From positions 124,001-188,000 of the forward strand of contig NZ_JALBYP010000021.1 of the NCBI RefSeq assembly GCF_022678485.1: a DNA stretch of 64,000 bases, written 5' to 3'. The position numbers and the translations under genes are program-made. Below are positions 47,240 to 56,040 of the stretch, one piece after another. Numbering within the stretch: the first letter of the stretch is position 1; every line of letters begins with the position of its first letter. The stretch comes from Aliiroseovarius sediminis. GTDB lineage: Bacteria > Pseudomonadota > Alphaproteobacteria > Rhodobacterales > Rhodobacteraceae. The notes beneath the pieces were generated by a model, which was not told where the DNA came from, searched no databases, and was given only the letters and a program-made list of their open reading frames with translations.

Positions 47240-48172
47240 GTGACCCATCCAAGCAAGATCGAAACGCGCGGAACGTTGGTGGCGGACAAGGACCTGTCTG
47301 GCCTGACATGGCTGCGCGTGGGTGGCCCTGCGGATTGGTTCTTCATGCCCGCGGACGAAGACGATTTGGCGCAGTTTCTGGCAGCGCTCGACCCTGACAT
47401 TCCGGTTTTTCCAATGGGCGTCGGGTCAAACCTGATCGTGCGCGATGGTGGCATTCGCGGCGTTGTGATCCGGCTGGGGCGGGGGTTCAATGGCATACAA
47501 ATCGACGGCCACCGCGTCACCGCAGGGGTCGCCGCACTGGATGCCCATGTGGCGCGCAAGGCGGCTGAGGCCGGTGTTGACCTGACCTTCCTGCGCACCA
47601 TCCCCGGTGCCATCGGCGGCGCGGTCAAGATGAACGCGGGCTGCTATGGCACGTATGTTGCCGATGTTTTTGTCAAGGCGCAGGCGATCACGCGGGCAGG
47701 CGAACGCGTCACCCTGACCGCCGACGACCTGAGGTTTCAATATCGCCAGACCGACCTGCCGGATGGATGGATCATTACCAGCGCGACATTCGAGGGCCCG
47801 CCGGGCGATCCCGCCGATTTGACCGCGCGGATGGACGCGCAACTGGCCAAGCGGGATCAGACCCAGCCGACCAAGGACCGCACCGCAGGGTCAACGTTCC
47901 GCAACCCGGCGGGCTACAGTTCGACCGGGCGCGCTGATGATAGTCACGAGCTGAAGGCGTGGAAGGTCATTGAGGATGCAGGGATGCGTGGCGCCACCCT
48001 TGGCGGGGCACAGATGAACCCTATGCACGCGAATTTCCTGACCAACACTGGCGATGCCACCGCCGCAGACCTTGAAGGTTTGGGCGAAGAGGTCAGAAAA
48101 AAGGTTTACGAACACAGTGGCATAGAGCTAGTATGGGAAATCATGCGCGTGGGTGAACCGGCAGGCAAATAA
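47240..48172 (+). CDS. murB: UDP-N-acetylenolpyruvoylglucosamine reductase
   Basis: FAD enzyme that reduces UDP-GlcNAc-enolpyruvate to UDP-MurNAc with NADPH. The 310-residue length and lack of the type I extra loop suggest the type II form. FAD motifs include [26 protein letters not shown] near residues 55-71 and [15 protein letters not shown] near 125-139. GSTFRNP carries the catalytic serine. Start GTG at 47240, with GAGG upstream, one base after the DUF2484 stop. NADPH could be supplied by pntAB. Confidence 0.95.
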   Translation: MTHPSKIETRGTLVADKDLSGLTWLRVGGPADWFFMPADEDDLAQFLAALDPDIPVFPMGVGSNLIVRDGGIRGVVIRLGRGFNGIQIDGHRVTAGVAALDAHVARKAAEAGVDLTFLRTIPGAIGGAVKMNAGCYGTYVADVFVKAQAITRAGERVTLTADDLRFQYRQTDLPDGWIITSATFEGPPGDPADLTARMDAQLAKRDQTQPTKDRTAGSTFRNPAGYSSTGRADDSHELKAWKVIEDAGMRGATLGGAQMNPMHANFLTNTGDATAADLEGLGEEVRKKVYEHSGIELVWEIMRVGEPAGK

Positions 48173-48400
48173 GCTGGCAATCACGTGCAGATACTGGGGT
48201 CGGGCAGGCCCTTCAGATCCGGTCGAAAAGAACCGGTGACAAGGGGCAAACGCCCTTGCAAACAAGGGGCATCAAGCCCTGTGCGAAGGGGCGGTACAGC
48301 CTCCGATAAAGATAAATACCGTGCACAAAGTGCGGATCGGCGCCGGAAACGGCTGGGCAGTTGGCCGCATCGCGCGGCCAGGGACGAGGCAAAAGCAGGC
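48173..48400 (+). other. murB-ddl intra-operon gap with tandem hairpins
   Basis: The one long break between ftsW and ftsQ. Three AAGGGGC units start at 48241, 48264 and 48286; the first forms CAAGGG-gcaaacg-CCCTTG (48240-48258), the second AGGG-gcatcaag-CCCT (48265-48280). No conserved protein is evident, although the ddl frame stays open back to 48185. It could attenuate or process the transcript, or house a ddl-ftsQAZ promoter. Confidence 0.5.
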
Positions 48401-49315
48401 ATGTCGGGCAAGACAGTCTCGAAAGTTGTGGTTCTTCAGGGCGGCCATTCGGTCGAACGGGAAGTCTCGCTGAGTTCCGGGCGCGAATGCGTCGCGGCGC
48501 TGAAGGCTGAGGGCTATGACGTAGTCGCGATAGACGCTGGCCCCGATCTGTCTGAACGCCTGCGTGCAGAATCCCCCGACGTGGTGTTCAACGCACTGCA
48601 TGGCCGCTGGGGCGAAGACGGCTGCGTGCAAGGGCTGCTCGAGTGGCTGCAAATTCCCTATACCCATTCCGGTGTGTTGGCCTCGTCTTTGGCGATGGAC
48701 AAGGAGCGCGCGAAGGATGCGTTTCGCGTGACGGGCCTGCCGGTCGTGGACAGTATACTGGCCCCCGCCGACGAAGTGCGCGCGCGTCATGTGATGGAGC
48801 CGCCTTACGTGGTGAAGCCCTATAACGAGGGCAGCTCGGTTGGCATCTATATTGTGCAGGACGGCGCGAACACGCCCCCACAGTTGGCCGCAACGATGCC
48901 CGACACGGTGATGGTGGAAACCTATGCGCCGGGGCGCGAACTGACCACGACCGTGATGGGCGACCGGGCGCTTGGCGTGACCGATATTCTGACCGATGGC
49001 TGGTATGATTACGACGCGAAATACGCGCAAGGTGGGTCGCGCCACGTTCTGCCCGCCGACATCCCCGCTGACATTGAAGCCGCCTGTCTGGATTACGCCC
49101 TGCGCGCCCACAAGGTGCTGGGCTGCCGCGGAGTCAGCCGCACCGATTTCCGCTGGGACGAGGCGCGCGGGCTGGACGGGCTGATCCTTCTGGAAACCAA
49201 CACGCAACCGGGCATGACGCCCACATCGCTGTCCCCGGAACAGGCAGCCCATCACGGGATCAGTTTCGGGCAGTTCTGCGCTTGGATGGTGGAGGACGCA
49301 TCATGCGATCGCTGA
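48401..49315 (+). CDS. ddl: D-alanine-D-alanine ligase
   Basis: ATP-grasp ligase that makes the D-Ala-D-Ala dipeptide for peptidoglycan stems. The 304-residue protein begins VVVLQGGHSVEREVSL, has the NALHGRWGEDGCVQG segment near 65-79, VKPYNEGSSVGIY near 145-157, and the ATP/Mg site LETNTQPGMTPTSL near the C-terminus. ATG at 48401 with GAGGC upstream. The frame is open to 48185, but the added 72 residues are basic and not ligase-like. Its end overlaps ftsQ by 13 bases. Confidence 0.95.
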   Translation: MSGKTVSKVVVLQGGHSVEREVSLSSGRECVAALKAEGYDVVAIDAGPDLSERLRAESPDVVFNALHGRWGEDGCVQGLLEWLQIPYTHSGVLASSLAMDKERAKDAFRVTGLPVVDSILAPADEVRARHVMEPPYVVKPYNEGSSVGIYIVQDGANTPPQLAATMPDTVMVETYAPGRELTTTVMGDRALGVTDILTDGWYDYDAKYAQGGSRHVLPADIPADIEAACLDYALRAHKVLGCRGVSRTDFRWDEARGLDGLILLETNTQPGMTPTSLSPEQAAHHGISFGQFCAWMVEDASCDR

Positions 49316-50250
49316 TACGCCGCAAGACGCGCACGGAATATCACTCGGTCGGCGCGTCGCGATCGGGAAAGACCGCCGCCGGGCAGGGCGCGCGCCGCGA
49401 CCCGGCGCCCTCGCGGCTGGCCTATAAGGTGCATCGGCTGTGGCTGACGCCGCTGTTTCGCGGTGCGTTGCGGGTGGGTCTTCCGGTGGGTGCAGTGCTT
49501 CTGGTGGTCGGCTTGTATCTGTCGAACCCCGACAATCGTGCGGCGATCATGGGCAGCGTGACGAAGGTTCAGCGTTCGATTCAGGAACGCCCCGAATTTA
49601 TGGTCAAGCTAATGGCGGTCGAAGGTGCAAGCCCTGTGGTCGATGACGCCGTGCGGCAGATGTTGCCGATTGATTTTCCGATCTCAAGCTTCGATCTGGA
49701 CCTTGAGGCGATGCGCCAGCAGATCGCGCAGCTGGACGTGGTTGAAAAGGCCGCGCTGCGCATTCGCCCCGGCGGCGTGCTTGAAGTCGCTATCACCGAA
49801 CGTGATCCGGTCATTGTCTGGCGGCATGACGGGATACTGGATCTGTTGGACCGCACCGGGCATCGCGTGGCAAGCATGACCGCGCGCAATGGGCGTCCCG
49901 ATCTGCCATTGATCGCAGGCATGGGGGCTGACCGTGCCGTGCGCGAGGCGCTGGAGTTGATCGCCACGGCCCGCCCGCTGGGTGCCGATCTGCGCGGCTT
50001 GGTGCGCGTGGGCGAACGCCGGTGGGATCTGGTTCTGGCGTCGAAACAGCGCATTATGTTACCGGCCAACGACCCGGTTTCGGCCCTGGAACAAGTGATC
50101 GCCCTGGATCAGGCGCAAGAGGTCCTGTCACGGGATCTGACCGTAGTTGATATGAGAACCCCCCAACGTCCAACCCTTCGATTGACGAACCCCGCCGTCG
50201 AAGAGTTGCGCCGCATCAGGGGACGTGAGTTTGGAGAAGACCCGTCATGA
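49303..50250 (+). CDS. ftsQ: Cell division protein FtsQ
   Basis: Bitopic divisome protein linking cytoplasmic and periplasmic components. The 315 residues comprise an about 50-residue basic cytoplasmic tail, one transmembrane helix at about 57-75, a POTRA domain (MAVEGASPVVDDAVRQML) and the FtsQ beta region. ATG at 49303 follows GGAGGAC and overlaps the ddl end; the frame also starts at 49282, without a better site. Its stop overlaps the ftsA ATG by four bases (50247-50250). Confidence 0.92.
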   Translation: MRSLIRRKTRTEYHSVGASRSGKTAAGQGARRDPAPSRLAYKVHRLWLTPLFRGALRVGLPVGAVLLVVGLYLSNPDNRAAIMGSVTKVQRSIQERPEFMVKLMAVEGASPVVDDAVRQMLPIDFPISSFDLDLEAMRQQIAQLDVVEKAALRIRPGGVLEVAITERDPVIVWRHDGILDLLDRTGHRVASMTARNGRPDLPLIAGMGADRAVREALELIATARPLGADLRGLVRVGERRWDLVLASKQRIMLPANDPVSALEQVIALDQAQEVLSRDLTVVDMRTPQRPTLRLTNPAVEELRRIRGREFGEDPS

Positions 50251-51581
50251 CCGATCTATACAGCCAGCAACGTGCCATGCGTTCGATGCGCGAAGCTGCG
50301 ATGCAACGCGGGGTGATCGCCATATTGGATATCGGCAGTGCCAAGATTGCCTGCCTGATCCTGCGCTTTGATGGGCCCGAGCAGTTTCGCGACAGCGACG
50401 GGGTGGGCGGCATGGCAGGTCAAAGCGCGTTTCGCGTGATTGGCGCGGCCACCACGCGGTCGCGCGGCGTTCGCTTCGGCGAAATTGACGCGATGCAGGA
50501 AACCGAACGCGCCATCCGCACTGCCGTTCAGGCGGCGCAGAAAATGGCAAATATCCGGGTTGATCACGTCATCACCTGCTTCTCGGGTGCCAACCCTCGC
50601 AGCTACGGTTTGGCCGGCGCTGTCGAACTGAACAACTCGGCCGTGCGCGAAGATGACGTGGCCCGCGTGCTGGCGTCGTGCGACATGCCTGATATCGGCG
50701 AGGGGCGCGAGGTGCTGCACGCTCAACCCGTGAACTTTGCGCTGGATCACCGGTCGGGCCTTGGCGATCCGCGCGGACAGATCGGCAACCGCCTGGCGGT
50801 GGACATGCATGTCCTGACAGTGGACAGCACGGTTATTCAGAACCTTCTTTATTGCATCAAGCGCTGCGACCTGGAACTGGCGGGGCTGGCCAGCTCGGCC
50901 TATGTGTCTGGCATTTCGGCGCTGGTCGAGGATGAACAAGAACTTGGCGCGGCCTGCATTGATTTAGGCGGTGGATCAACTGGCCTGTCTATCTTCATGA
51001 AAAAGCACATGATTTATACCGACAGCGTTCGGCTGGGCGGGGATCACGTGACCTCGGATATTTCCAAAGGGTTGCAGGTGCCACTCTCCACGGCGGAACG
51101 GATCAAGACCTTCTATGGCGGCGTGGTCGCCACCGGGATGGATGATCGCGAGATGATCGAGATTGGCGGCGACACTGGCGATTGGGAACATGACCGGCGC
51201 ACCGTCAGCCGCGCCGAGTTGATCGGCATCATGCGCCCGCGGGTCGAAGAGATTCTGGAAGAGGTCCGGTCCTGTCTGGATGCGTCCGGTTTTGAACATC
51301 TGCCCAGCCAGCAAATTGTGCTGACCGGCGGTGGCAGTCAGATCCCCGGTCTGGACGGTCTGGCGCCGAAAATACTGGGCCAACAGGTCCGCATCGGGCG
51401 CCCGCTTCGGGTGCAGGGCTTGCCGCAGGCGGCGACGGGGGCGGGGTTTGCCTCGTCCGTGGGGCTGTGCCTGTTTGCCGCCCATCCGCAAGACGAATGG
51501 TGGGATTTTGACATTCCGGCTGAGAGCTATCCGGCCCGCAGCCTGCGCCGCGCTTTCAAATGGTTCAAAGACAATTGGTGA
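50247..51581 (+). CDS. ftsA: Cell division protein FtsA
   Basis: Actin-like ATPase that tethers FtsZ filaments to the membrane. The 444 residues show LDIGSAKIACLI (phosphate 1), IDLGGGSTGLSIF (phosphate 2) and LTGGGSQIPGLD (adenosine motif). The last twelve residues, RRAFKWFKDNW plus terminus, form the amphipathic membrane-targeting helix. The start overlaps ftsQ by four bases. A 236-base gap before ftsZ allows a separate ftsZ promoter. Confidence 0.96.
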   Translation: MTDLYSQQRAMRSMREAAMQRGVIAILDIGSAKIACLILRFDGPEQFRDSDGVGGMAGQSAFRVIGAATTRSRGVRFGEIDAMQETERAIRTAVQAAQKMANIRVDHVITCFSGANPRSYGLAGAVELNNSAVREDDVARVLASCDMPDIGEGREVLHAQPVNFALDHRSGLGDPRGQIGNRLAVDMHVLTVDSTVIQNLLYCIKRCDLELAGLASSAYVSGISALVEDEQELGAACIDLGGGSTGLSIFMKKHMIYTDSVRLGGDHVTSDISKGLQVPLSTAERIKTFYGGVVATGMDDREMIEIGGDTGDWEHDRRTVSRAELIGIMRPRVEEILEEVRSCLDASGFEHLPSQQIVLTGGGSQIPGLDGLAPKILGQQVRIGRPLRVQGLPQAATGAGFASSVGLCLFAAHPQDEWWDFDIPAESYPARSLRRAFKWFKDNW

Positions 51582-51817
51582 CGGGCGCGCCGATCCCGCT
51601 ACATGCGGTGCGTTCGGCGAAATCCTGCTGAAAATCCGGTGAATTCCCCAATATTTTGCGGTTTTGCGCGCCATTAGGGCGTGACGAAAGACTGCTTTTC
51701 AGGGTATCATGGGAAAAATCGAGGCAGTAACCGGCGATTCAGTCGGAATTAACAGACAGTATTTGCCGCCACCGGGGGACATCGGTGCGGCGCGGACATT
51801 GAACAGGCGGACAAATC

Positions 51818-53533
51818 ATGACTTTGAACCTTACCTTGCCCGGTCAGGAAGAGCTGAAACCTCGTATCACTGTATTTGGCGTGGGCGGTGCCGGCGGCAA
51901 CGCAGTCAATAACATGATCGAGAAAGAGCTTGAGGGCGTAGAATTCGTAGTAGCCAACACCGACGCGCAGGCATTGCAGAACTCGCGTTCGAAAGACCGC
52001 ATCCAAATGGGTGTGAAGGTCACCGAAGGTCTGGGCGCAGGCGCGCGGGCGTCTGTGGGCGCAGCTGCGGCAGAAGAATCAATTGAACAGATCGTCGATC
52101 ATCTGGCCGGCGCACATATGTGTTTCATCACCGCCGGGATGGGCGGCGGCACCGGAACAGGCGCGGCCCCGATCATTGCGCAAGCAGCGCGTGAATTGGG
52201 TGTGCTGACCGTAGGTGTCGTGACCAAGCCCTTCCAGTTCGAAGGCGCAAAACGCATGCGTCAGGCTGAAGATGGCGTCGAGGCACTGCAAAAGATGGTC
52301 GATACGCTGATCATCATTCCCAACCAGAACCTGTTCCGCCTTGCCACCGAGAAGACCACCTTTACCGAAGCGTTTTCGATGGCCGATGACGTGCTTTATC
52401 AAGGCGTTAAGGGTGTAACCGACCTGATGGTTCGCCCGGGTCTTATCAACCTCGACTTCGCGGATGTCCGCGCCGTGATGGACGAGATGGGCAAAGCCAT
52501 GATGGGCACCGGTGAATCCGAAGGTGAAGATCGTGCGATTCAAGCCGCCGAAAAAGCCATTGCCAACCCGCTGTTGGACGAAATCAGTCTGCGTGGCGCG
52601 AAAGGCGTGTTGATCAACATCACCGGCGGTTACGACCTGACGTTGTTCGAACTGGACGAGGCAGCCAACCGCATCCGCGAAGAGGTCGACCAGGACGCCA
52701 ACATCATCGTCGGCTCTACGCTGGACACGGATATGGAAAACGCGATGCGTGTGTCTGTGGTTGCGACGGGCATCGACGCTGTCGATGTGAATTCGGAAGT
52801 GCCGTTGCCGCGCCGCAGCTTGGCTGCACCGCTGCAAGCACCGCAGGACGTCGAGCATAAGATGGAAGCCGAAGCGCCCGATGCGGTTGCCGCGGCAGCT
52901 GCCATCGACAACGCTCCGGTGCGCGAAGCCCCTGCTGCTGCACAGTTCCAAACGGCGCAAAATGCGCCCGAACCCGATGCCGCCAGCACCGAACCCACGC
53001 TGTTTGGTGACATGGAACCGCAATCGACCGCACCTCAGGCACCACGCGAAAACGTGTTCGAGGCTGAAAGTGCAGGGGGCGATGTGCCGCCGCCTGCTTA
53101 TCAACCCCGTGAGCCCGAAGCCGCGCCTGCCGATCCTTATGCAAACTATGGCGACGAACCGGATGTTGCGGCCTTTGTCGCTCCGCGCGCGCCGGCACCG
53201 GGCACACCGTCGCCCGAGGCACTGGCGCGTTTGCAGGCCGCTGTACAGAACCAACCTCGTGCGCAAGGCGCAGCCGCCCCGCAGCACCGCGCACCCCAAG
53301 GTGACGGGTCCGCCGATCACGCCCAAGGCACCTCTTCGCAGGAAAAGCCGCGTTTTGGGATCAATTCCCTGATCAACCGGATGACGGGGTCGGGTGCGGC
53401 AGGGGCCGAAGATCACGCGCGCAGCCAACCTCCGGTACAATCGCAACCGCCCGCGCAGCCGCAACCCCGCGCGGCAGATCCCGAGCAGGACAAAGTGGAA
53501 ATCCCAGCTTTTCTGCGCCGCCAAGCGAACTGA
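51818..53533 (+). CDS. ftsZ: Cell division protein FtsZ with extended linker
   Basis: Tubulin-like GTPase that forms the division ring. The globular part covers about residues 1-325, with the tubulin signature GGGTGTGA at 109-116 and the T7 loop NLDFADV near 210. A Pro/Ala/Glu-rich linker of about 230 residues follows. The C-terminal peptide [11 protein letters not shown] ends the protein and is the binding site for FtsA and other partners. At 571 residues it is much longer than E. coli FtsZ (383); long linkers are usual in alphaproteobacteria. ATG at 51818; AGGCGGA precedes it. Confidence 0.97.
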   Translation: MTLNLTLPGQEELKPRITVFGVGGAGGNAVNNMIEKELEGVEFVVANTDAQALQNSRSKDRIQMGVKVTEGLGAGARASVGAAAAEESIEQIVDHLAGAHMCFITAGMGGGTGTGAAPIIAQAARELGVLTVGVVTKPFQFEGAKRMRQAEDGVEALQKMVDTLIIIPNQNLFRLATEKTTFTEAFSMADDVLYQGVKGVTDLMVRPGLINLDFADVRAVMDEMGKAMMGTGESEGEDRAIQAAEKAIANPLLDEISLRGAKGVLINITGGYDLTLFELDEAANRIREEVDQDANIIVGSTLDTDMENAMRVSVVATGIDAVDVNSEVPLPRRSLAAPLQAPQDVEHKMEAEAPDAVAAAAAIDNAPVREAPAAAQFQTAQNAPEPDAASTEPTLFGDMEPQSTAPQAPRENVFEAESAGGDVPPPAYQPREPEAAPADPYANYGDEPDVAAFVAPRAPAPGTPSPEALARLQAAVQNQPRAQGAAAPQHRAPQGDGSADHAQGTSSQEKPRFGINSLINRMTGSGAAGAEDHARSQPPVQSQPPAQPQPRAADPEQDKVEIPAFLRRQAN

Positions 53534-53548
53534 TCCACCCATATTCAA

Positions 53549-53579
53549 GGGGCGCGCGTCCGTAAGGGGCGCGCGCCCC
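53549..53579 (+). terminator. Probable terminator after ftsZ
   Basis: GGGGCGCGCG (53549-53558), an 11-base loop, CGCGCGCCCC (53570-53579), followed by CTTATTTGTTA. The 10-bp GC stem and downstream T-rich stretch fit an intrinsic terminator. Confidence 0.7.
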
Positions 53580-53750
53580 CTTATTTGTTATGGGGTGGAC
53601 CGTGACGGGTTGCGCGGTGATACGCCGGTTTCTGATGATACCGAAAATCAAGATAGACCAGCCTTTGAGCGGGTCTTTTTCATTTAAAGGCATAGGGTTA
53701 GGGCGCGTCCTTCATAGAACGAGCGGTGCTCTGCCGAGCCGTGTCAGCAT

Positions 53751-53770
53751 GTTACAGACCGTTACAGAGG
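53751..53770 (+). promoter_or_regulatory. Tandem 10-base direct repeat upstream of lpxC
   Basis: GTTACAGACC directly followed by GTTACAGAGG: nine of ten bases match, one helical turn apart. This is a candidate activator-binding site for lpxC, 182 bases before its GTG. Confidence 0.4.
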
Positions 53771-53951
53771 TTTGAATTGTCATTTCTCGGGGCAAGACTT
53801 ACCTGTCAGGTACCACGCGATGGACGCGTGGCGCGCAATCACGGTGCGGCTTGAACAGGCCCGCCGGCGCGGCAGAAAAACAACGGGCACCCGGCCACCG
53901 CCATGCGCGACAGCCCCGCCCAACCGACGCAAGAAAGCAAAGAGGCGACAC

Positions 53952-54884
53952 GTGCAAACCACAGTTGCAAGCACAGTTTCATTCACCGGCACGGGGCTTC
54001 ACTCCGGTCGTCCGGCACGGATGTATGTCACGCCCGCCGCTGCCGATCACGGCATATGGTTTAAACGTCTTGATGTGCAGGATCGCGACAACCTGATCGC
54101 TGCCCATTGGGCCTCGGGCGTGTCGACGCCGTTGTGCACGTTGATCCGTAATGATGCGGGCGTCGAGGTGAAGACCATCGAACATATCATGGCTGCGCTG
54201 GCGGGCTGTGGTATTCACAACGCGTTGATCGAACTGGATGGGCCCGAAGTGCCGATCATGGATGGCAGCGCGGCGCGGTTCGTTGATGGACTGGTCAAGA
54301 CCGGCGTGCGTGATCTGGGGACGCCCGTCCATGTGATCGAAGTGTTGAAGCCCGTGGAATACCGCGAGGATGATGGCGATCACGCCGTTTGGGCGCGGTT
54401 GGAACCGTCAGACGGGTTTGAGATCGACTTCCATATCTCGTTCCCGGACAAAGTGATCGGCACCCAGCATCTGCGGCTGGATATGTCCAATGGCAATTTC
54501 GTACGTGAGCTAAGCGATAGCCGCACCTTTTGCCGCCGTGCGGATGTCGAGACAATGCATGACGCTGGCCTGGCCCTTGGTGGCACCTACGACAATGCGG
54601 TGGTAGTGGACGGCGATGCGGTGCTGTCGCCCGGCGGTCTGCGCCATGCCGACGAAGCGGTGCGTCACAAGATGCTGGATGCGCTTGGTGACCTTGCGCT
54701 GGCAGGGGCGCCGCTCAAGGCGCGCTATGTTGGCCACCGTTCGGGTCATGCCATGACCAACAAGCTACTGCGCGCCCTGTTTGCCCAGCCTGATGCTTGG
54801 CGTCTGGTTGAATGCGACGAAGCGCTGGCGCGCCAGTTGCCAGGTGTCGGTGTGCGTCGTTCCGACCTGCCGATGACGGCCTGA
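53952..54884 (+). CDS. lpxC: UDP-3-O-acyl-N-acetylglucosamine deacetylase (GTG start)
   Basis: Zinc deacetylase catalysing the first committed step of lipid A synthesis. The 310-residue protein begins QTTVASTVSFTGTGLHSGRPA, has the first zinc ligand in EHIMAAL (His78), and the His/Asp ligands in RHKMLDALGDLAL. Length matches the family when GTG at 53952 is used, with AGAGG 6-7 bases upstream. The in-frame ATG at 53772 would add 60 unrelated residues. A strong terminator follows. Its presence indicates that the organism makes LPS. Confidence 0.95.
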   Translation: MQTTVASTVSFTGTGLHSGRPARMYVTPAAADHGIWFKRLDVQDRDNLIAAHWASGVSTPLCTLIRNDAGVEVKTIEHIMAALAGCGIHNALIELDGPEVPIMDGSAARFVDGLVKTGVRDLGTPVHVIEVLKPVEYREDDGDHAVWARLEPSDGFEIDFHISFPDKVIGTQHLRLDMSNGNFVRELSDSRTFCRRADVETMHDAGLALGGTYDNAVVVDGDAVLSPGGLRHADEAVRHKMLDALGDLALAGAPLKARYVGHRSGHAMTNKLLRALFAQPDAWRLVECDEALARQLPGVGVRRSDLPMTA

Positions 54885-54914
54885 TTGCGCGGCAATCCCT
54901 TCGGCGCACACCCT

Positions 54915-54943
54915 ATGCCACGCCGTTTTGGTGTGGCATTTTT
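54915..54943 (+). terminator. Rho-independent terminator after lpxC
   Basis: ATGCCACGCC (54915-54924), loop GTTTT, GGTGTGGCAT (54930-54939), with one G-T pair, followed by a T tract to 54943. Confidence 0.85.
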
Positions 54944-55104
54944 CGTTTCATGTGCGCGATTTATGTCCCGATCGCCCACCATCTGCCCCGAAGCCACGAA
55001 AATTGCAGAGCAAACCATTTTGCCTCGAAAATTTCTGTGCTAGGACAGGCGGGAACAATTCGGGCGTTTTGGTCGAATAGAAATTTTTTGGGGTGGCACC
55101 GGTC

Positions 55105-56001
55105 ATGATCCGCGTGAATTTTGGCAAAGCTATCGGCGTGGCTCTGATTTCGGGCACGGCTCTTGCATCCTGCGGGGGCGGCGGGGGCAGCCTTGGCGGC
55201 TCGAACAGTGGGGGCGGCCTGTTTGGTGCCTTTTCCCAACCGGTCGAAAAAAAGCCGATCGACCAATGGACTGCAGAAGAAATCTATAAACGCGGCGAAT
55301 ACGACCTTGAACGGGGCGACCCGGCCGAAGCCGCAAAATGGTTCGGCGAGGTCGAGCGGCTCTATCCCTACTCCGAATGGGCCAAGCGCGCGCTGATCAT
55401 GCAGGCGTTTTCGTTGCACAAGGACCGCGAATACGAACAGGCGCGGGCCAGCGCGCAGCGCTATATCGACTTCTACCCGGCGAATGAAGATGCTGCCTAT
55501 GCGCAGTATCTGCTGGCGCTCAGCTATTATGACCAGATCGACGAGATTGGGCGCGATCAGGGTCTGACCTATCAAGCGTTGCAAGCCCTGCGCGCAGTGA
55601 TCGAACGCTATCCCGACACAGAATATGCGAAATCCGCGATCCTGAAATTCGACCTGGCGTTTGACCATCTTGCGGCCAAGGAAATGGAAATCGGTCGGTA
55701 TTACCTGAAACGCAAACACTATACGGCCGCGATCAATCGCTTCCGTGTGGTGGTCGAGCAGTTCCAGACCACGACCCATGTGGCCGAGGCGCTGCACCGC
55801 CTGGTCGAAGGCTACATATCGCTGGGGCTGATCAACGAAGCCCAGACGGCGGGCGCGATTCTGGGCCACAACTTCCGATCGACCGAGTGGTACGAAAGCA
55901 GCTATCGTTTGCTGACACAGGCCGGGTTGACGCCAGAAGCCAAGGGCGACAATTGGCTGAACCGCATTTATCGCCAGTTGATCAAGGGCGAATGGCTCTG
56001 A
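55105..56001 (+). CDS. bamD: Outer-membrane protein assembly factor BamD
   Basis: Lipoprotein of the BAM complex that inserts outer-membrane beta-barrels. With ATG at 55105 the signal peptide ends in the lipobox LASC with Cys23 as the lipidated residue, followed by an unusual Gly/Ser-rich linker of about 20 residues (GGGGGSLGGSNSGGG) before the TPR domain (about 50-260). TPR-type segments include AAKWFGEVERLYPYSEWAKRA. An alternative GTG at 55093 is in frame. recN follows after 39 bases. Confidence 0.93.
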   Translation: MIRVNFGKAIGVALISGTALASCGGGGGSLGGSNSGGGLFGAFSQPVEKKPIDQWTAEEIYKRGEYDLERGDPAEAAKWFGEVERLYPYSEWAKRALIMQAFSLHKDREYEQARASAQRYIDFYPANEDAAYAQYLLALSYYDQIDEIGRDQGLTYQALQALRAVIERYPDTEYAKSAILKFDLAFDHLAAKEMEIGRYYLKRKHYTAAINRFRVVVEQFQTTTHVAEALHRLVEGYISLGLINEAQTAGAILGHNFRSTEWYESSYRLLTQAGLTPEAKGDNWLNRIYRQLIKGEWL

Positions 56002-56040
56002 CTCTGTCTTCGGGCAAGGCAACCGGCGACCGAGGGCAAC

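Larger units (their letters stand above)
53534..53951. other. ftsZ-lpxC intergenic region
   Basis: 418 bases. It holds the probable ftsZ terminator at 53549-53579 and the tandem repeat at 53751-53770. The lpxC frame is open back to 53772, but this leader is Arg/Pro-rich and not family-like. No RNA gene recognised. Confidence 0.45.

Noticed and set aside
48185-48400. 72-residue N-terminal extension of Ddl
   Set aside because: The sequence is basic, not ligase-like, and consists of the hairpin-rich gap.
53772-53951. 60-residue N-terminal extension of LpxC
   Set aside because: Arg/Pro-rich and absent from the family; GTG at 53952 gives the normal length and has AGAGG upstream.
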